Origin: Arthrobacter agilis
GTDB taxonomy: Bacteria > Actinomycetota > Actinomycetes > Actinomycetales > Micrococcaceae
DNA: 64,000 bases
Assembly: GCF_030816075.1 (NCBI RefSeq)
Contig: NZ_JAUSXO010000001.1
Coordinates: 1,798,001-1,862,000, forward strand
Reading direction: 5' to 3'
Positions 1-9,282 of the stretch are shown piece by piece. A program made the position numbers and the translations under genes. The notes beneath the pieces were generated by a model. That model did not search any database. It was not told the origin of the DNA and saw only the letters and a list, made by a program, of their open reading frames with translations. Within the stretch, counting starts at the first letter, position 1; each line of letters opens with the position of its first letter.

Positions 1-2232
1 GACGGGTTCCGGCAGGAGAAGTCCAAGGAGGGCCACGCACTGTCCTCCTACCCGCACCCCCGGCTGATGCCGGAGTTCTGGGAGTTCCCCACGGTGTCGA
101 TGGGTATCGGCCCGATGAACGCGATCTATCAGGCGCAGTCCAACCGGTATCTGCACAACCGGGGCCTGAAGGACACCTCCGGGCAGCAGGTCTGGGCGTT
201 CCTGGGTGACGGTGAGATGGACGAGCCGGAGTCGCGGGGCCTGCTCCAGCTGGCGGCGAACGAGAAGCTCGACAACCTGAACTTCGTGATCAACTGCAAC
301 CTGCAGCGCCTGGACGGGCCGGTGCGCGGTAACGGCAAGATCATGCAGGAACTCGAGGCGTTCTTCCGCGGTGCGGGCTGGAACGTCATCAAGGTCGTCT
401 GGGGGCGCGAGTGGGACTCGCTGCTGGCCAAGGACACGGACGGCGCGCTGGTGGACATCATGAACCAGACGCCCGACGGCGACTACCAGACGTACAAGGC
501 CGAGTCCGGCGGATTCGTGCGGGACCATTTCTTCGGGAAGTCCCCCGAGACCAAGGCCATGGTCGAGGACCTCTCCGACGACGAGATCTGGAAGCTCAAG
601 CGCGGCGGCCACGACTACCGCAAGGTCTACGCGGCGTACAAGGCGGCCACGGAGTTCACGGGCAAGCCGACCGTCATCCTCGCCAAGACCGTCAAGGGCT
701 ACGGCCTGGGCCCGCACTTCGAGGGCCGCAACGCGACCCACCAGATGAAGAAGCTGACCAACGCCGACCTGAAGGCGTTCCGCGATCACCTGCGGATCCC
801 GGTCACGGACGAGCAGATCGACGACGACCTCTACAACGCCCCGTACTACCACCCGGGCGCCGATGCACCGGAGATCAAGTACCTCATGGAGCGCCGGCGT
901 GAGCTCGGCGGTTTCGTGCCCGAGCGGCGCACCAAGCACGCCGAGGTCGTCCTGCCGGGCGAGAAGGCGTACGAGATGGGAAAGCGCGGCTCCGGCAAGC
1001 AGCAGGCCGCGACCACGATGGCGTTCGTGCGGATCCTGAAGGACCTCATGCGGGACAAGGAGTTCGGCAAGCGCATCGCGCCGATCATCCCCGACGAGGC
1101 ACGCACCTTCGGCATGGACTCGTTCTTCCCCACGGCGAAGATCTACAACCCCAACGGGCAGAACTACCTCTCCGTGGACCGCGACCTGGTCCTGGCGTAC
1201 AAGGAGTCCGTGCAGGGCCAGATCCTCCACGCGGGCATCAACGAGGCCGGATCCATGGCCGCGTTCACCGCCGCGGGCACCGCCTACGCCACGCAGGGTG
1301 AGCCGCTGATCCCGATCTACGTGTTCTACTCGATGTTCGGGTTCCAGCGCACCGGGGACTCCATCTGGGCCGCGGCGGATCAGATGGCCCGCGGGTTCAT
1401 CATCGGGGCGACCGCCGGGCGCACCACGCTCACCGGTGAGGGCCTGCAGCACGCCGACGGGCACTCCCCGATCCTGGCCTCCACGAACCCGGCCGTGATC
1501 ACCTACGACCCGGCGTTCGGGTACGAGATCGGGCACATCATGCGCGACGGGCTGAACCGCATGTATGGGGACATCGGCGACAAGCCCGAGTCCTTCCGCA
1601 ACGTCATGTACTACATCACCGTCTACAACGAGCCCTTCGTGCAACCCGCCGAACCCGAGGAACTCGACGTCCAGGGACTGCTCAAGGGCATCTACCTGCT
1701 CAAACCCGCCAAGGTCGACGGCCCCCGCACCCAAATCCTGGCCTCCGGCGTGGCCGTGCCCTGGGCGCTGGAGGCGCAGAAGATCCTCGCCAAGGACTGG
1801 GGCGTCTCCGCGGACGTCTGGTCCGTGACGTCCTGGAACGAGCTGCGCCGCGACGGCCTGGACGCCGAGGAAGAAGCCTTCCTCAACCCCGGCGCCGACG
1901 CCCGTAAACCCTTCATCACCCAGCAACTCGAAGGCGCCACGGGCCCCATCGTCGCCGTGTCGGACTTCATGAAGGCCGTGCCCGACCAGATCCGCCAGTT
2001 CCTCCCCAACGAGTTCGCGACCCTCGGAGCCGACGGCTTCGGCTTCTCCGACACCCGCGCGGCAGCACGACGGTTCTTCAAGATCGACAGCCACTCCGTC
2101 GTCGTCCGCGCCCTGGAGATGCTCGCCCGCCGCGGCGAAGTCGACCCCAACGCGCCCAAGGAAGCCATCGAGAAATACCGCCTCCTCGACGTCAACGCCG
2201 GAACCACCGGCAACACCGGCGGCGACGCCTGA
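1..2232 (+). CDS. aceE: Pyruvate dehydrogenase E1 component, homodimeric AceE type (5' truncated)
   Basis: The reading frame is open from base 1 and gives 743 residues ending at TGA. Homodimeric E1 proteins are about 910-930 residues, so roughly 170-180 N-terminal residues lie outside the window. AceE decarboxylates pyruvate with thiamine diphosphate and passes the acetyl group to lipoylated E2. A ThDP-binding motif is visible as [10 protein letters not shown] followed about 20 residues later by NCN, then [11 protein letters not shown]. The ATG at 67 is internal. A strong intrinsic terminator follows the stop codon, separating it from fasR. Feeding acetyl-CoA directly upstream of the fab genes is a sensible neighbourhood. 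Confidence 0.96.
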   Translation, partial: DGFRQEKSKEGHALSSYPHPRLMPEFWEFPTVSMGIGPMNAIYQAQSNRYLHNRGLKDTSGQQVWAFLGDGEMDEPESRGLLQLAANEKLDNLNFVINCNLQRLDGPVRGNGKIMQELEAFFRGAGWNVIKVVWGREWDSLLAKDTDGALVDIMNQTPDGDYQTYKAESGGFVRDHFFGKSPETKAMVEDLSDDEIWKLKRGGHDYRKVYAAYKAATEFTGKPTVILAKTVKGYGLGPHFEGRNATHQMKKLTNADLKAFRDHLRIPVTDEQIDDDLYNAPYYHPGADAPEIKYLMERRRELGGFVPERRTKHAEVVLPGEKAYEMGKRGSGKQQAATTMAFVRILKDLMRDKEFGKRIAPIIPDEARTFGMDSFFPTAKIYNPNGQNYLSVDRDLVLAYKESVQGQILHAGINEAGSMAAFTAAGTAYATQGEPLIPIYVFYSMFGFQRTGDSIWAAADQMARGFIIGATAGRTTLTGEGLQHADGHSPILASTNPAVITYDPAFGYEIGHIMRDGLNRMYGDIGDKPESFRNVMYYITVYNEPFVQPAEPEELDVQGLLKGIYLLKPAKVDGPRTQILASGVAVPWALEAQKILAKDWGVSADVWSVTSWNELRRDGLDAEEEAFLNPGADARKPFITQQLEGATGPIVAVSDFMKAVPDQIRQFLPNEFATLGADGFGFSDTRAAARRFFKIDSHSVVVRALEMLARRGEVDPNAPKEAIEKYRLLDVNAGTTGNTGGDA

Positions 2233-2251
2233 CCCCACCCACCCGGTAGGG

Positions 2252-2298
2252 GGCGACGGCGGGAGCAGCCCAGTGCTGCTCCCGCCGTCGCCTTTTTT
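2252..2298 (+). terminator. Rho-independent terminator of aceE
   Basis: An 18-bp perfect stem (arms 2252-2269 and 2275-2292, starting GGCGACGGCGGG) with a 5-nt loop is followed at once by six T residues. This is the cleanest intrinsic terminator in the window. Its T-run overlaps the candidate FasR operator that starts at 2297. Confidence 0.93.
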
Positions 2299-2314
2299 GT
2301 AGCTCCTCCACAAA
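2297..2314. promoter_or_regulatory. Candidate FasR operator upstream of fasR
   Basis: The sequence TTGTAG-N7-ACAAA is an imperfect inverted repeat. It matches 12 of 18 positions of the site at 3669-3687 in front of fabD, including both ends. It lies between the aceE terminator and the fasR coding start, as expected for autoregulation. The FasR assignment is inference from position and similarity. Confidence 0.5.
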
Positions 2315-2349
2315 TGGGGCGATCGTCGCCGAGACCGTATGCTCGGAGG

Positions 2350-3675
2350 ATGCCGCAGCCCGAACATCTCCCCGGCAGCACCGGGACCGCCCCGGGAGCC
2401 ACGAACGCGGGGACCGCTCCCGCGGATCCCGCCACCGTCGAGAAGCTGCGGGCCACGATCGGTTCCCTCTCGACCGCGACCCTCAAGCAGTTGGACGCGG
2501 ACCTGCCGTGGTACCGCGGACTGCGCGCCGACGAGCGGTCGGCCCTCGGCATGGTGGCCCAGAAGGGCATCGCCTCCTTCGTGAACTGGTACCAGAAGCC
2601 CGTCTCCCCGGCCTGGGTGCTCAGCGACGTCTTCGGCACGGCGCCCACGGAGCTCACGCGCTCGATCAGCCTGCAGAAGGCCCTGCAGCTCATCCGCGTG
2701 GTGGTGCAGGTCGTCGAGGACCAGGTGCCGTTCCTCGCCCCCGCGGCCGATCAGGGACCGCTGCGGGAGGCCGTGCTGAGGTATTCGCGGGAAGTGGCGT
2801 TCGCAGCGGCCGACGTCTACGCGCGTGCTGCGGAGACCCGCGGGTCGTGGGACACCCGCCTGGAGGCCCTCGTCGTCGATGCGATCCTGCGCGGCGAGAG
2901 TTCGGACGCGCTCCGATCGCGCATCGCCGCCGTGGGCTGGACGTCCCAGGCGCGCATCACCGTCATGGTCGGCAGTGCACCGCAGGAGCCCGACGCCGGG
3001 TTCCTGAACGAGCTGCGGCGTGTCACGGGACGGCTCGCGGAGGACGTCCTCGTCGGGATCCAGGGCGACCGGCTCATCCTCGTGCTGGGAGGCGTCCGGG
3101 ACCCGGCCAAGGCCTACCCGAGGATCACCGAGCTGTTCGGATCCGGCGCCGTCGTGTTCGGACCCGAGGCGGAATCGCTGGTCGAGGCGAGCACGTCGGC
3201 GCAGGCCGCCTTCGCGGGACTCACCGCCGCCCGCGCCTGGCCCGGGGCTCCCCGACCCGTCTCCTCCGAGGACCTGTGGCCGGAACGCGTGATCTCCGGG
3301 GACGACACCGCGCGCCGGGCCCTCGTGCGGAACATCTACCGGCCGCTCCTGGCGGCGTCCAACGGCCTGGAACAGACGCTGTCCGCCTATCTCTCCCTGG
3401 GACACTCCCTGGAGGCGACGTCGCGGGCCCTGTTCGTGCACGCCAACACGGTGCGGTACCGACTCCGTCGCGTCTGCGACGTCACCGGGTGGGACCCGCT
3501 GGTGGCCCGTGAGGCGTTCGTCCTGCAGACGGCGCTGGTGGTCGGCCGGCTCTCGGTCTCCCCGCCCATCGTCCCGGCGGGTGGCGGGTCATCGTCGGCG
3601 ACGGCACGAGCGATGCGGTCGGCGGGCATGGACGGCGCTGGAGAGGCCGTCCCCGCGCCCGCCGATGACTTGTAG
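2350..3675 (+). CDS. fasR: PucR-type regulator of fatty acid biosynthesis (FasR-like)
   Basis: The predicted product is 441 residues. Its C-terminus carries a PucR-family helix-turn-helix (HTH_30 type), seen in YLSLGHSLEATSRALFVHAN and NTVRYRLRRV at about residues 350-380. In Streptomyces coelicolor a protein of this kind, FasR, lies immediately upstream of fabD-fabH-acpP-fabF and activates that operon; the same gene order is seen here. The start is uncertain. ATG 2350 is abutted by GGAGG, which is too close for normal spacing, while the in-frame ATG 2314 would add 12 residues but lacks a ribosome binding site. The stop codon overlaps the second putative operator. Confidence 0.82.
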   Translation: MPQPEHLPGSTGTAPGATNAGTAPADPATVEKLRATIGSLSTATLKQLDADLPWYRGLRADERSALGMVAQKGIASFVNWYQKPVSPAWVLSDVFGTAPTELTRSISLQKALQLIRVVVQVVEDQVPFLAPAADQGPLREAVLRYSREVAFAAADVYARAAETRGSWDTRLEALVVDAILRGESSDALRSRIAAVGWTSQARITVMVGSAPQEPDAGFLNELRRVTGRLAEDVLVGIQGDRLILVLGGVRDPAKAYPRITELFGSGAVVFGPEAESLVEASTSAQAAFAGLTAARAWPGAPRPVSSEDLWPERVISGDDTARRALVRNIYRPLLAASNGLEQTLSAYLSLGHSLEATSRALFVHANTVRYRLRRVCDVTGWDPLVAREAFVLQTALVVGRLSVSPPIVPAGGGSSSATARAMRSAGMDGAGEAVPAPADDL

Positions 3676-3687
3676 ACTTCCTACAAA
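3669..3687. promoter_or_regulatory. Candidate FasR operator and promoter region of the fab operon
   Basis: TTGTAG-ACTTC-CTACAA (3670-3686) is a perfect inverted repeat with 6-bp arms, and it overlaps the fasR stop codon. A good -10-like hexamer GATAAT lies at 3721-3726, 34 bp downstream, with no strong -35 between. That arrangement fits an activator bound upstream of a weak promoter. The same pattern occurs at 2297-2314. Confidence 0.55.
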
Positions 3688-3753
3688 GCGGCACAGCCAG
3701 CTTGGTTCAGCCGAACACCCGATAATGCACCACCGATTTGGAAAGCTGGAACA

Positions 3754-4719
3754 GTGCTTGCAATCGCCTGCCCCGGACAGGGCTCCCAGACCCCGGGCTT
3801 CCTGAGCCCCTGGCTCGAGCTCCCGGGGGTACGGGAGCATCTCGAGCAGCTCAGTGACCGCGCCGGCACGGATCTCGTGCGGCACGGCACCGTCTCCGAC
3901 GAGGAGACCATCAAGGACACGGCCGTCGCCCAGCCGCTGATCGTCGCTGCGGGCCTCGTGACGGCGCGGGTGCTGCTCGAGGGTTCCGTGCTGACCGCCG
4001 CCACCGTCGTCGCCGGCCACTCGGTCGGAGAGCTCACGGCGTCCGCCGTGGCCGGGGCGCTCAGCGAGGACGACGCCGTCGCCTTCGTCAGGGTACGTGC
4101 CACGGCGATGGCCGCGGCGGCGGCGTCCGTGCCCACCGGCATGAGTGCGGTGCTGGGCGGGGACGCCGAGGAGGTGCAGGGCCGGCTCGCCGAACTGGGC
4201 CTCACCGCGGCCAACGCGAACGGCGGCGGGCAGGTCGTCGCCGCGGGGACGCTGGAACAGCTGGCCGAGCTCGCCGCGGATCCGCCGGCCAGGGCCCGCG
4301 TCATCGCCCTGAAGGTCGCCGGGGCCTTCCACACGGCCCATATGTCTCCCGCCGTCACGGCGCTGGAGGCGCTGCGGCCCTCGCTCGCACCGACCGACCC
4401 GGTGGCAACCCTCATGTCCAACTTCGACGGACGGCCCGTCGCCACCGGCGAGGGCAACCTCGACAGCCTGATCGCGCAGGTCTCCCGCCCGGTCCGCTGG
4501 GACCTCTGCATGGAATCGATGCAGGCCATGGGCGTCACCGGGATGATCGAGCTCTCCCCCGCGGGGACCCTGACCGGGCTGGCGAAGCGCGGAATGCGCG
4601 GTACCGCGACCCTCGCCGTAAAATCGCTGGAGGACCTGGATGCCGCCCGCAGCTTCCTCGAGGAGCACTCGCGGACCACGGACCTCGATCCGTCCCTTAC
4701 CTCCGAAGGACCTCAGTGA
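3754..4719 (+). CDS. fabD: Malonyl-CoA:ACP transacylase
   Basis: This 321-residue enzyme loads malonyl from CoA onto acyl carrier protein for the type II fatty acid synthase. The N-terminal GQGSQ motif (8-12), the nucleophile Ser90 in GHSVGE and the catalytic His in AGAFHTAHM are all present. The start is GTG 3754, with a weak purine-rich site (GGAAAG) upstream. The ORF overlaps fabH by 4 nt (GTGA), indicating translational coupling as the first gene of the fab operon. Confidence 0.96.
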   Translation: MLAIACPGQGSQTPGFLSPWLELPGVREHLEQLSDRAGTDLVRHGTVSDEETIKDTAVAQPLIVAAGLVTARVLLEGSVLTAATVVAGHSVGELTASAVAGALSEDDAVAFVRVRATAMAAAAASVPTGMSAVLGGDAEEVQGRLAELGLTAANANGGGQVVAAGTLEQLAELAADPPARARVIALKVAGAFHTAHMSPAVTALEALRPSLAPTDPVATLMSNFDGRPVATGEGNLDSLIAQVSRPVRWDLCMESMQAMGVTGMIELSPAGTLTGLAKRGMRGTATLAVKSLEDLDAARSFLEEHSRTTDLDPSLTSEGPQ

Positions 4720-5774
4720 GCACCACCATCAAGCAAGCCCCCCTGCGCGAGCACACACGCATCCACGGCGTCGGCGCGTACCGGCCCGAGGTCATCGTCA
4801 CCAACGACGACGTCTGCCAGTGGATCGACTCCTCGGACGAATGGATCCGGCAGCGCACCGGCATCGTCACGCGCCACCGCGCACCCCGTGACGTGAGCGT
4901 CATCGACATGGCGGAAGCAGCCTCGAGGGAGGCCCTCGCCGCCGCCGGTATCGACGCATCCCAGCTCGGCGCGGTCCTGGTCTCGACCGTGACCCACCCG
5001 TACGCCACACCGTCCGCCGCCGCGCAGCTCACCGATCGCCTCGGTGCGACACCGGCCCCGGCCTACGACATCTCGGCGGCCTGCGCGGGCTACTGCTACG
5101 GCATCGCCCAGGCCGACGCCCTGGTCCACGCCGGCACCGCCGAGTACGTGCTCGTCGTCGGCGTGGAGAAGCTGTCCGATTTCATCGACAACTCCGACCG
5201 CACCATCTCCTTCCTCCTCGGTGACGGTGCCGGCGCCGTCGTCGTCGGTCCCGGCGAGACCGCGGGTATCGGACCCTCCGTCTGGGGATCCGACGGCAGC
5301 AAGCACGAAGCCATCCGCATGACCCGCCCCCTCACCGACGTGCGCGACTACGCGATCGGCGCGGTCGCCACCGACACCGAGCGGGAGCAGGACGTCGATG
5401 CGGGCCGGGAGAGCCTCTGGCCGACGATGCGCCAGGACGGACCGACGGTCTTCCGCTGGGCCGTCTGGGAGATGGCGAAGGTCGCGCAACGCGCGCTCGA
5501 CGCGGCAGGCATCTCCGCCGAGGATCTGGCCGCCTTCCTCCCCCATCAGGCCAACATCCGTATCATCGATGAGATGGTGAAGCAGCTGAAGCTCCCCGAG
5601 CACGTCTACGTCGCACGGGACATCGTGGACGCCGGCAACACCTCGGCGGCCTCCATCCCGCTGGCCATGCACCGCACGCTCAAGGAGCAGCCCTCCCTCA
5701 GCGGCAAGCTCGCCCTGCAGATCGGGTTCGGCGCGGGTCTCGTCTTCGGAGCCCAGGTCGTGGTGCTCCCCTAG
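4716..5774 (+). CDS. fabH: Beta-ketoacyl-ACP synthase III
   Basis: FabH condenses acyl-CoA primers with malonyl-ACP to start fatty acid chains; in actinobacteria branched primers are typical. The 352-residue product has the catalytic triad: Cys123 in SAACAGYCYG, His in FLPHQANIRI and Asn in DAGNTSAASI. GTG 4716 is chosen because GAAGGA (4705-4710) is well spaced and the codon overlaps the fabD stop. It is followed after 76 bp by acpP. Confidence 0.96.
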   Translation: MSTTIKQAPLREHTRIHGVGAYRPEVIVTNDDVCQWIDSSDEWIRQRTGIVTRHRAPRDVSVIDMAEAASREALAAAGIDASQLGAVLVSTVTHPYATPSAAAQLTDRLGATPAPAYDISAACAGYCYGIAQADALVHAGTAEYVLVVGVEKLSDFIDNSDRTISFLLGDGAGAVVVGPGETAGIGPSVWGSDGSKHEAIRMTRPLTDVRDYAIGAVATDTEREQDVDAGRESLWPTMRQDGPTVFRWAVWEMAKVAQRALDAAGISAEDLAAFLPHQANIRIIDEMVKQLKLPEHVYVARDIVDAGNTSAASIPLAMHRTLKEQPSLSGKLALQIGFGAGLVFGAQVVVLP

Positions 5775-5850
5775 TTTTCAAGCCCAGGCCGCGACAGTGC
5801 GGTCTGACCATCCCCGCCGGTGCACCGGCAAGAACAGAAAAGGAGCCACC

Positions 5851-6096
5851 ATGGCTAACAACGAAGAAATCCTGGCCGGACTGGCAGAGATCGTCAACGA
5901 GGAGACGGGCCTCGCCCCCGAGTCCGTCGAGATGGACAAGTCCTTCACCGACGACCTCGACATCGACTCGATCTCCATGATGACCATCGTCGTCAACGCC
6001 GAGGAGAAGTTCGGCGTCCGCATCCCCGACGAAGAGGTCAAGAACCTCAAGACCGTCGGCGACGCCGTGAACTTCATCTCGGGCGCACAGGCCTAG
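5851..6096 (+). CDS. acpP: Acyl carrier protein
   Basis: This is a small acidic protein of 81 residues. The phosphopantetheine attachment site is Ser40 in DLDIDSIS (a DS-[IL] motif). The start is ATG 5851, with AGGAG at 5841-5845; the longer upstream ORF is ignored. It carries growing acyl chains between FabD, FabH and FabF, its direct neighbours. The DIDSIS variant in place of DSLD is common in actinobacterial ACPs. Confidence 0.96.
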   Translation: MANNEEILAGLAEIVNEETGLAPESVEMDKSFTDDLDIDSISMMTIVVNAEEKFGVRIPDEEVKNLKTVGDAVNFISGAQA

Positions 6097-6208
6097 TCCC
6101 TGCGTTCCCAGCGCTGCGGCCGCTCCCGGTGTTCCCGCCGTGGGCGGCCGTAGTCGTCATCCCCGCCCCGGTCCCGCCGGCGCACACTCCAGCTTCGAAA
6201 GAGTGACC

Positions 6209-7444
6209 ATGCCACGCAAAGTCGTCATCACCGGACTCGGTGCAACCACCCCCATCGGCGGGGACGTCCCGACCATGTGGGCCAACTCCCTCAAGGGAGT
6301 TTCGGGCGCCCGGACCATCGAGGCCGACTGGGTCCAGAAGTACGAACTGCCCGTGACGTTCGCCGCCCAGATCGCCACCCCGGCCTCGGAAGTGCTCTCC
6401 CGTGTGGAGGCCAAGCGCATGGACCCCTCGACGCAGTTCGCCGTCGTGGCGGCGCGCGAGGCATGGCGTGATTCCGGCATCGAGGACGTGGACAAGGACC
6501 GCCTCGCGGTGGCCTTCGCCACCGGCATCGGTGGCGTCTGGACCCTCCTGGACGCCTGGGACACACTGCGCGAGAAGGGCCCGCGGCGGGTGCTGCCCAT
6601 GACGGTGCCGATGCTGATGCCCAACGGTCCCGCCGCCGCGGTGAGCCTCGACCTCGGTGCTCGGGCAGGAGCCCACACCCCGGTGTCCGCCTGCGCCTCC
6701 GGGACGGAGGCCCTGCACCAGGGCCTGGAACTGATCCGGTCGGGCAAGGCGGACGTCGTCGTCTGCGGCGGCGCCGAGGCAGCCATCCACCCGATGCCGA
6801 TCGCGGCCTTCGCCTCCATGCAGGCGCTGTCACGCAGGAACGACGAGCCCGAGCTCGCGTCGCGCCCGTACGATACGAACCGCGACGGGTTCGTCATGGG
6901 CGAGGGCGCAGGCGCGCTCGTCATCGAGGCCGAGGAGCACGCCCTGGCCCGCGGCGCGCGTATCTACGCCGAACTGGCCGGCACCTCGGTGACCGCTGAC
7001 GCCTACCACATCACCGCGCCCGATCCCCAGGGACTCGGTGCCACCCGGGCGCTCAAGGCGGCCCTGTTCGACGCGCGGGCCCAGGCGGAGGACGTGGTGC
7101 ACGTCAATGCCCACGCCACGTCCACCCCGGTGGGGGACAAGCCCGAGTACACGGCGCTGAAGGCCGCGCTCGGAGCGCACGTGGACCAGGTGGCCGTCTC
7201 GGCGACGAAGTCCCAGACCGGTCACCTCCTCGGTGCGTCAGGCGCGGTCGAGGCCGTCATGACGGTCCTCGCCATCCACGACCGGAAGGCCCCGATCACG
7301 ATCAACCTGGACAACCAGGACCCCGAGATCCCCCTCGACGTCGTCACGAAGCCGAGGGATCTACCCTCCGGGGACATCGTGGCGCTGAGCAACTCGTTCG
7401 GGTTCGGCGGGCACAACGCCGTCATCGTGCTCCGCAGCATCTGA
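6209..7444 (+). CDS. fabF: Beta-ketoacyl-ACP synthase II
   Basis: The 411-residue chain-elongating condensing enzyme shows the active-site Cys in VSACASGTEAL and the two catalytic His residues in VNAHATSTPVGD and SQTGHLLGASG. ATG 6209 is preferred to the in-frame upstream ATG 6140, because the protein then begins PRKVVITGLG as in the family and has GAAAGAG just upstream. It is the last gene of the fabDHPF operon and is followed by a strong hairpin. Confidence 0.95.
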   Translation: MPRKVVITGLGATTPIGGDVPTMWANSLKGVSGARTIEADWVQKYELPVTFAAQIATPASEVLSRVEAKRMDPSTQFAVVAAREAWRDSGIEDVDKDRLAVAFATGIGGVWTLLDAWDTLREKGPRRVLPMTVPMLMPNGPAAAVSLDLGARAGAHTPVSACASGTEALHQGLELIRSGKADVVVCGGAEAAIHPMPIAAFASMQALSRRNDEPELASRPYDTNRDGFVMGEGAGALVIEAEEHALARGARIYAELAGTSVTADAYHITAPDPQGLGATRALKAALFDARAQAEDVVHVNAHATSTPVGDKPEYTALKAALGAHVDQVAVSATKSQTGHLLGASGAVEAVMTVLAIHDRKAPITINLDNQDPEIPLDVVTKPRDLPSGDIVALSNSFGFGGHNAVIVLRSI

Positions 7445-7463
7445 CGCGGGACACGGCGGGAAC

Positions 7464-7499
7464 GAGGAAGGGCGCCACCCCGGGGTGGCGCCCTTCCTC
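7464..7499. terminator. Bidirectional terminator-like hairpin after fabF
   Basis: A perfect 36-nt palindrome with 18-nt arms begins GAGGAAGGGCGCCACCCC. There is no T-run on the plus side. It lies between the convergent fabF and DUF3145 genes and probably ends transcripts from both. Confidence 0.75.
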
Positions 7500-7567
7500 A
7501 TGCTGTGCGTGCGTTGATCCGCGGCGTCCGGCTGCGCGCCGAGCGGGTTCTGCCTCCCGGCGGATGC

Positions 7568-8071
7568 TCAGCCGACCTGGTGGAGCCAGCGCACGGGAGC
7601 GCCCTCGGCAGCGTGCCGGAACGGTTCCAGTTCCTCGTCCCACGACTCGCCGAGCGCGAGGGAGAGCTCGTGGTAGACCGCGGCCGGATCACCGGCGCCC
7701 GCCTCGTAGGCGTAGCGGATACGGTCCTCGGTCACCATGATGTTGCCGTGGACGTCCGTGGTGGCGTGGAAGATGCCGAGTTCGGGTGTGTGCGACCAGC
7801 GGCCGCCGTCGGCGCCGGCGCTCTGCTCCTCGGTGACCTCGTACCGGAGGTGCGCCCAGCCGCGGAGGGCCGAGGCGAGCTGTGCGCCTGAACCCTGCGG
7901 GCCGACCCAGGACAGCTCGGCCCGGAGCATTCCGGGCGCGGCGGGCTGCGCCGTCCACTCCATGTCGATGCGCTTGTCCAGCACGGAGCCGACAGCCCAC
8001 TCGATATGAGGGCACAACGCAGTAGGGGCTGAGTGCACGTACAAGACACCGCGCGCCATCACAACAGACAT
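7568..8071 (-). CDS. DUF3145 family protein
   Basis: The product is 167 residues, matching the actinobacterial DUF3145 family (about 165 residues), with the family-like start MARGVLYVHSAPTALCPHIE. Its function is unknown. ATG 8071 is chosen because GGAGG precedes it at good spacing; an upstream in-frame TTG at 8128 would add 19 unlikely residues. Members of this family are regularly found close to fabF. A conserved 23-bp motif lies about 130 bp upstream (8198-8220). Confidence 0.85.
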   Translation of the reverse strand: MSVVMARGVLYVHSAPTALCPHIEWAVGSVLDKRIDMEWTAQPAAPGMLRAELSWVGPQGSGAQLASALRGWAHLRYEVTEEQSAGADGGRWSHTPELGIFHATTDVHGNIMVTEDRIRYAYEAGAGDPAAVYHELSLALGESWDEELEPFRHAAEGAPVRWLHQVG

Positions 8072-8197
8072 TCCATCCTCCATAGCTGTAGGTACGTCTT
8101 CCCCAACGACCTTCAACGGATGATGCAATGCGCGATGACCGGCAACTTCACGAGACCCACCCGCGCGCGGAGCGCGGGCTCGACCGAACTACTGCTT

Positions 8198-8220
8198 ATT
8201 GTGCCGGACGAACGTGAATT
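8198..8220 (-). promoter_or_regulatory. 23-bp element shared with the rpsP upstream region
   Basis: Read on the minus strand this block has the form AATT.ACG...GTC.GGCACAAT. It matches 18 of 23 positions with 19208-19230, and both copies lie 125-135 bp before a minus-strand gene. A promoter or regulator site is likely; which one is unknown. A GC-rich inverted repeat (CCCGCGC...GCGCGGG) lies just downstream near 8160. Confidence 0.45.
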
Positions 8221-8289
8221 TCGCCACTTCCGACGACGTCGGCCACGGGTGGGCGAGCCGGTGGGTGGGACACGTCCCGGTCGCGTCCC

Positions 8290-9219
8290 TCACGCCCGCG
8301 GGTGGGCCTGTTCGTAGCTGCGCCGCAGCCGGTCGACGGACACGTGCGTGTAGAGCTGCGTCGTGGCGAGGCTCGAGTGGCCGAGCAGCTCCTGGACGGC
8401 GCGCAGATCGGCGCCACCATCGAGCAGGTGGGTGGCCGCGGTGTGCCGGAGCGCGTGGGGCCCGCGCGCTGCCGTGTCACCGAGGGCGTCGAGGGCGTCC
8501 TTCACCTGGGTGCGGACCGCGCGCTGATCGATGCGTCCGCCGCGCCGGCCGAGGAAGAGCGCCGGCCCGCTCCTGTCCGTCACCCAGTGCGGGCGGCCGC
8601 GCCGGAGCCAGTCGTCGAGAGCGTGCGCCGCGGGCACGCCGTAGGGCACGGTGCGCTCCTTCGAGCCCTTGCCCAGGACGAGGAGGGTGCGCCGCTCGGT
8701 GTCGACGTCGTCGATGTCGAGGCCCACCAGCTCACCGACGCGCACGCCCGTGCCGTACAGCACCTCCAGCAGGGCCCGCCGGAGCAGGTCGGAGGGATCT
8801 CCTCCGGGACTGCGGTCCTCGAGGTCCTCGAACAGCGCGCCGGCCTGCGGCCGGCTGAGGACGGCGGGAAGGGATCTGGCGCGTTTGGGTGAGCGGAGGC
8901 GGAGTGCGGGGTTGGTCGGGACGAGTTCCTCCCGCACGGCCCAGTCCATGAAGGCCCTGACGGAGGCGGCGCGGCGCGCGATGGTGGAGCGGGACAGTCC
9001 GGCGGCGTCGAGCGCGCCGAGCCATGCCCTGAAGTGGCGGAGTTCGAGCTGGCCCAGCGCCGACACCCCGGACTGCGCGGCGTGCGCGAAGAACAGCTCG
9101 AGGTCCGTGCGGTAGGCGCGGACCGTGTGCACCGAGCGGTTGCGCTCCCGGGTCAGATACAGCTCGAAGTCGCGCGCGGCGGCGTCCAGCGCCGGTGTTC
9201 CTGTGTCGTCGTGTGGCAT
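8290..9219 (-). CDS. xerC: Tyrosine recombinase XerC
   Basis: This 309-residue protein has an N-terminal SAM-like core-binding domain (FELYLTRERNRSVHTVRAYR) and a C-terminal catalytic domain. Catalytic residues visible are Arg in GTGVRVGEL, Lys in GKGSKERTVP, HxxR in HALRHTAATH, His in LGHSSLATTQ and the nucleophile Tyr in QLYTHV. It resolves chromosome dimers at dif with XerD. ATG 9219 is chosen because GGAGG lies 4 nt before it; the longer ORF to 9267 is unlikely. Its place downstream of dprA follows common actinobacterial order. Confidence 0.93.
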   Translation of the reverse strand: MPHDDTGTPALDAAARDFELYLTRERNRSVHTVRAYRTDLELFFAHAAQSGVSALGQLELRHFRAWLGALDAAGLSRSTIARRAASVRAFMDWAVREELVPTNPALRLRSPKRARSLPAVLSRPQAGALFEDLEDRSPGGDPSDLLRRALLEVLYGTGVRVGELVGLDIDDVDTERRTLLVLGKGSKERTVPYGVPAAHALDDWLRRGRPHWVTDRSGPALFLGRRGGRIDQRAVRTQVKDALDALGDTAARGPHALRHTAATHLLDGGADLRAVQELLGHSSLATTQLYTHVSVDRLRRSYEQAHPRA

Positions 9220-9282
9220 CGTCCCTCCGGTACCAGTATCCCCGCAGGCCCGGAGGGCGCAGCGCATTCGGGGCCGTGCCTT

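Noticed and set aside
7422..7692. Small minus-strand frames around the fabF terminator
   Set aside because: They overlap the palindrome and the DUF3145 3' end, and show no ribosome binding site or family match.
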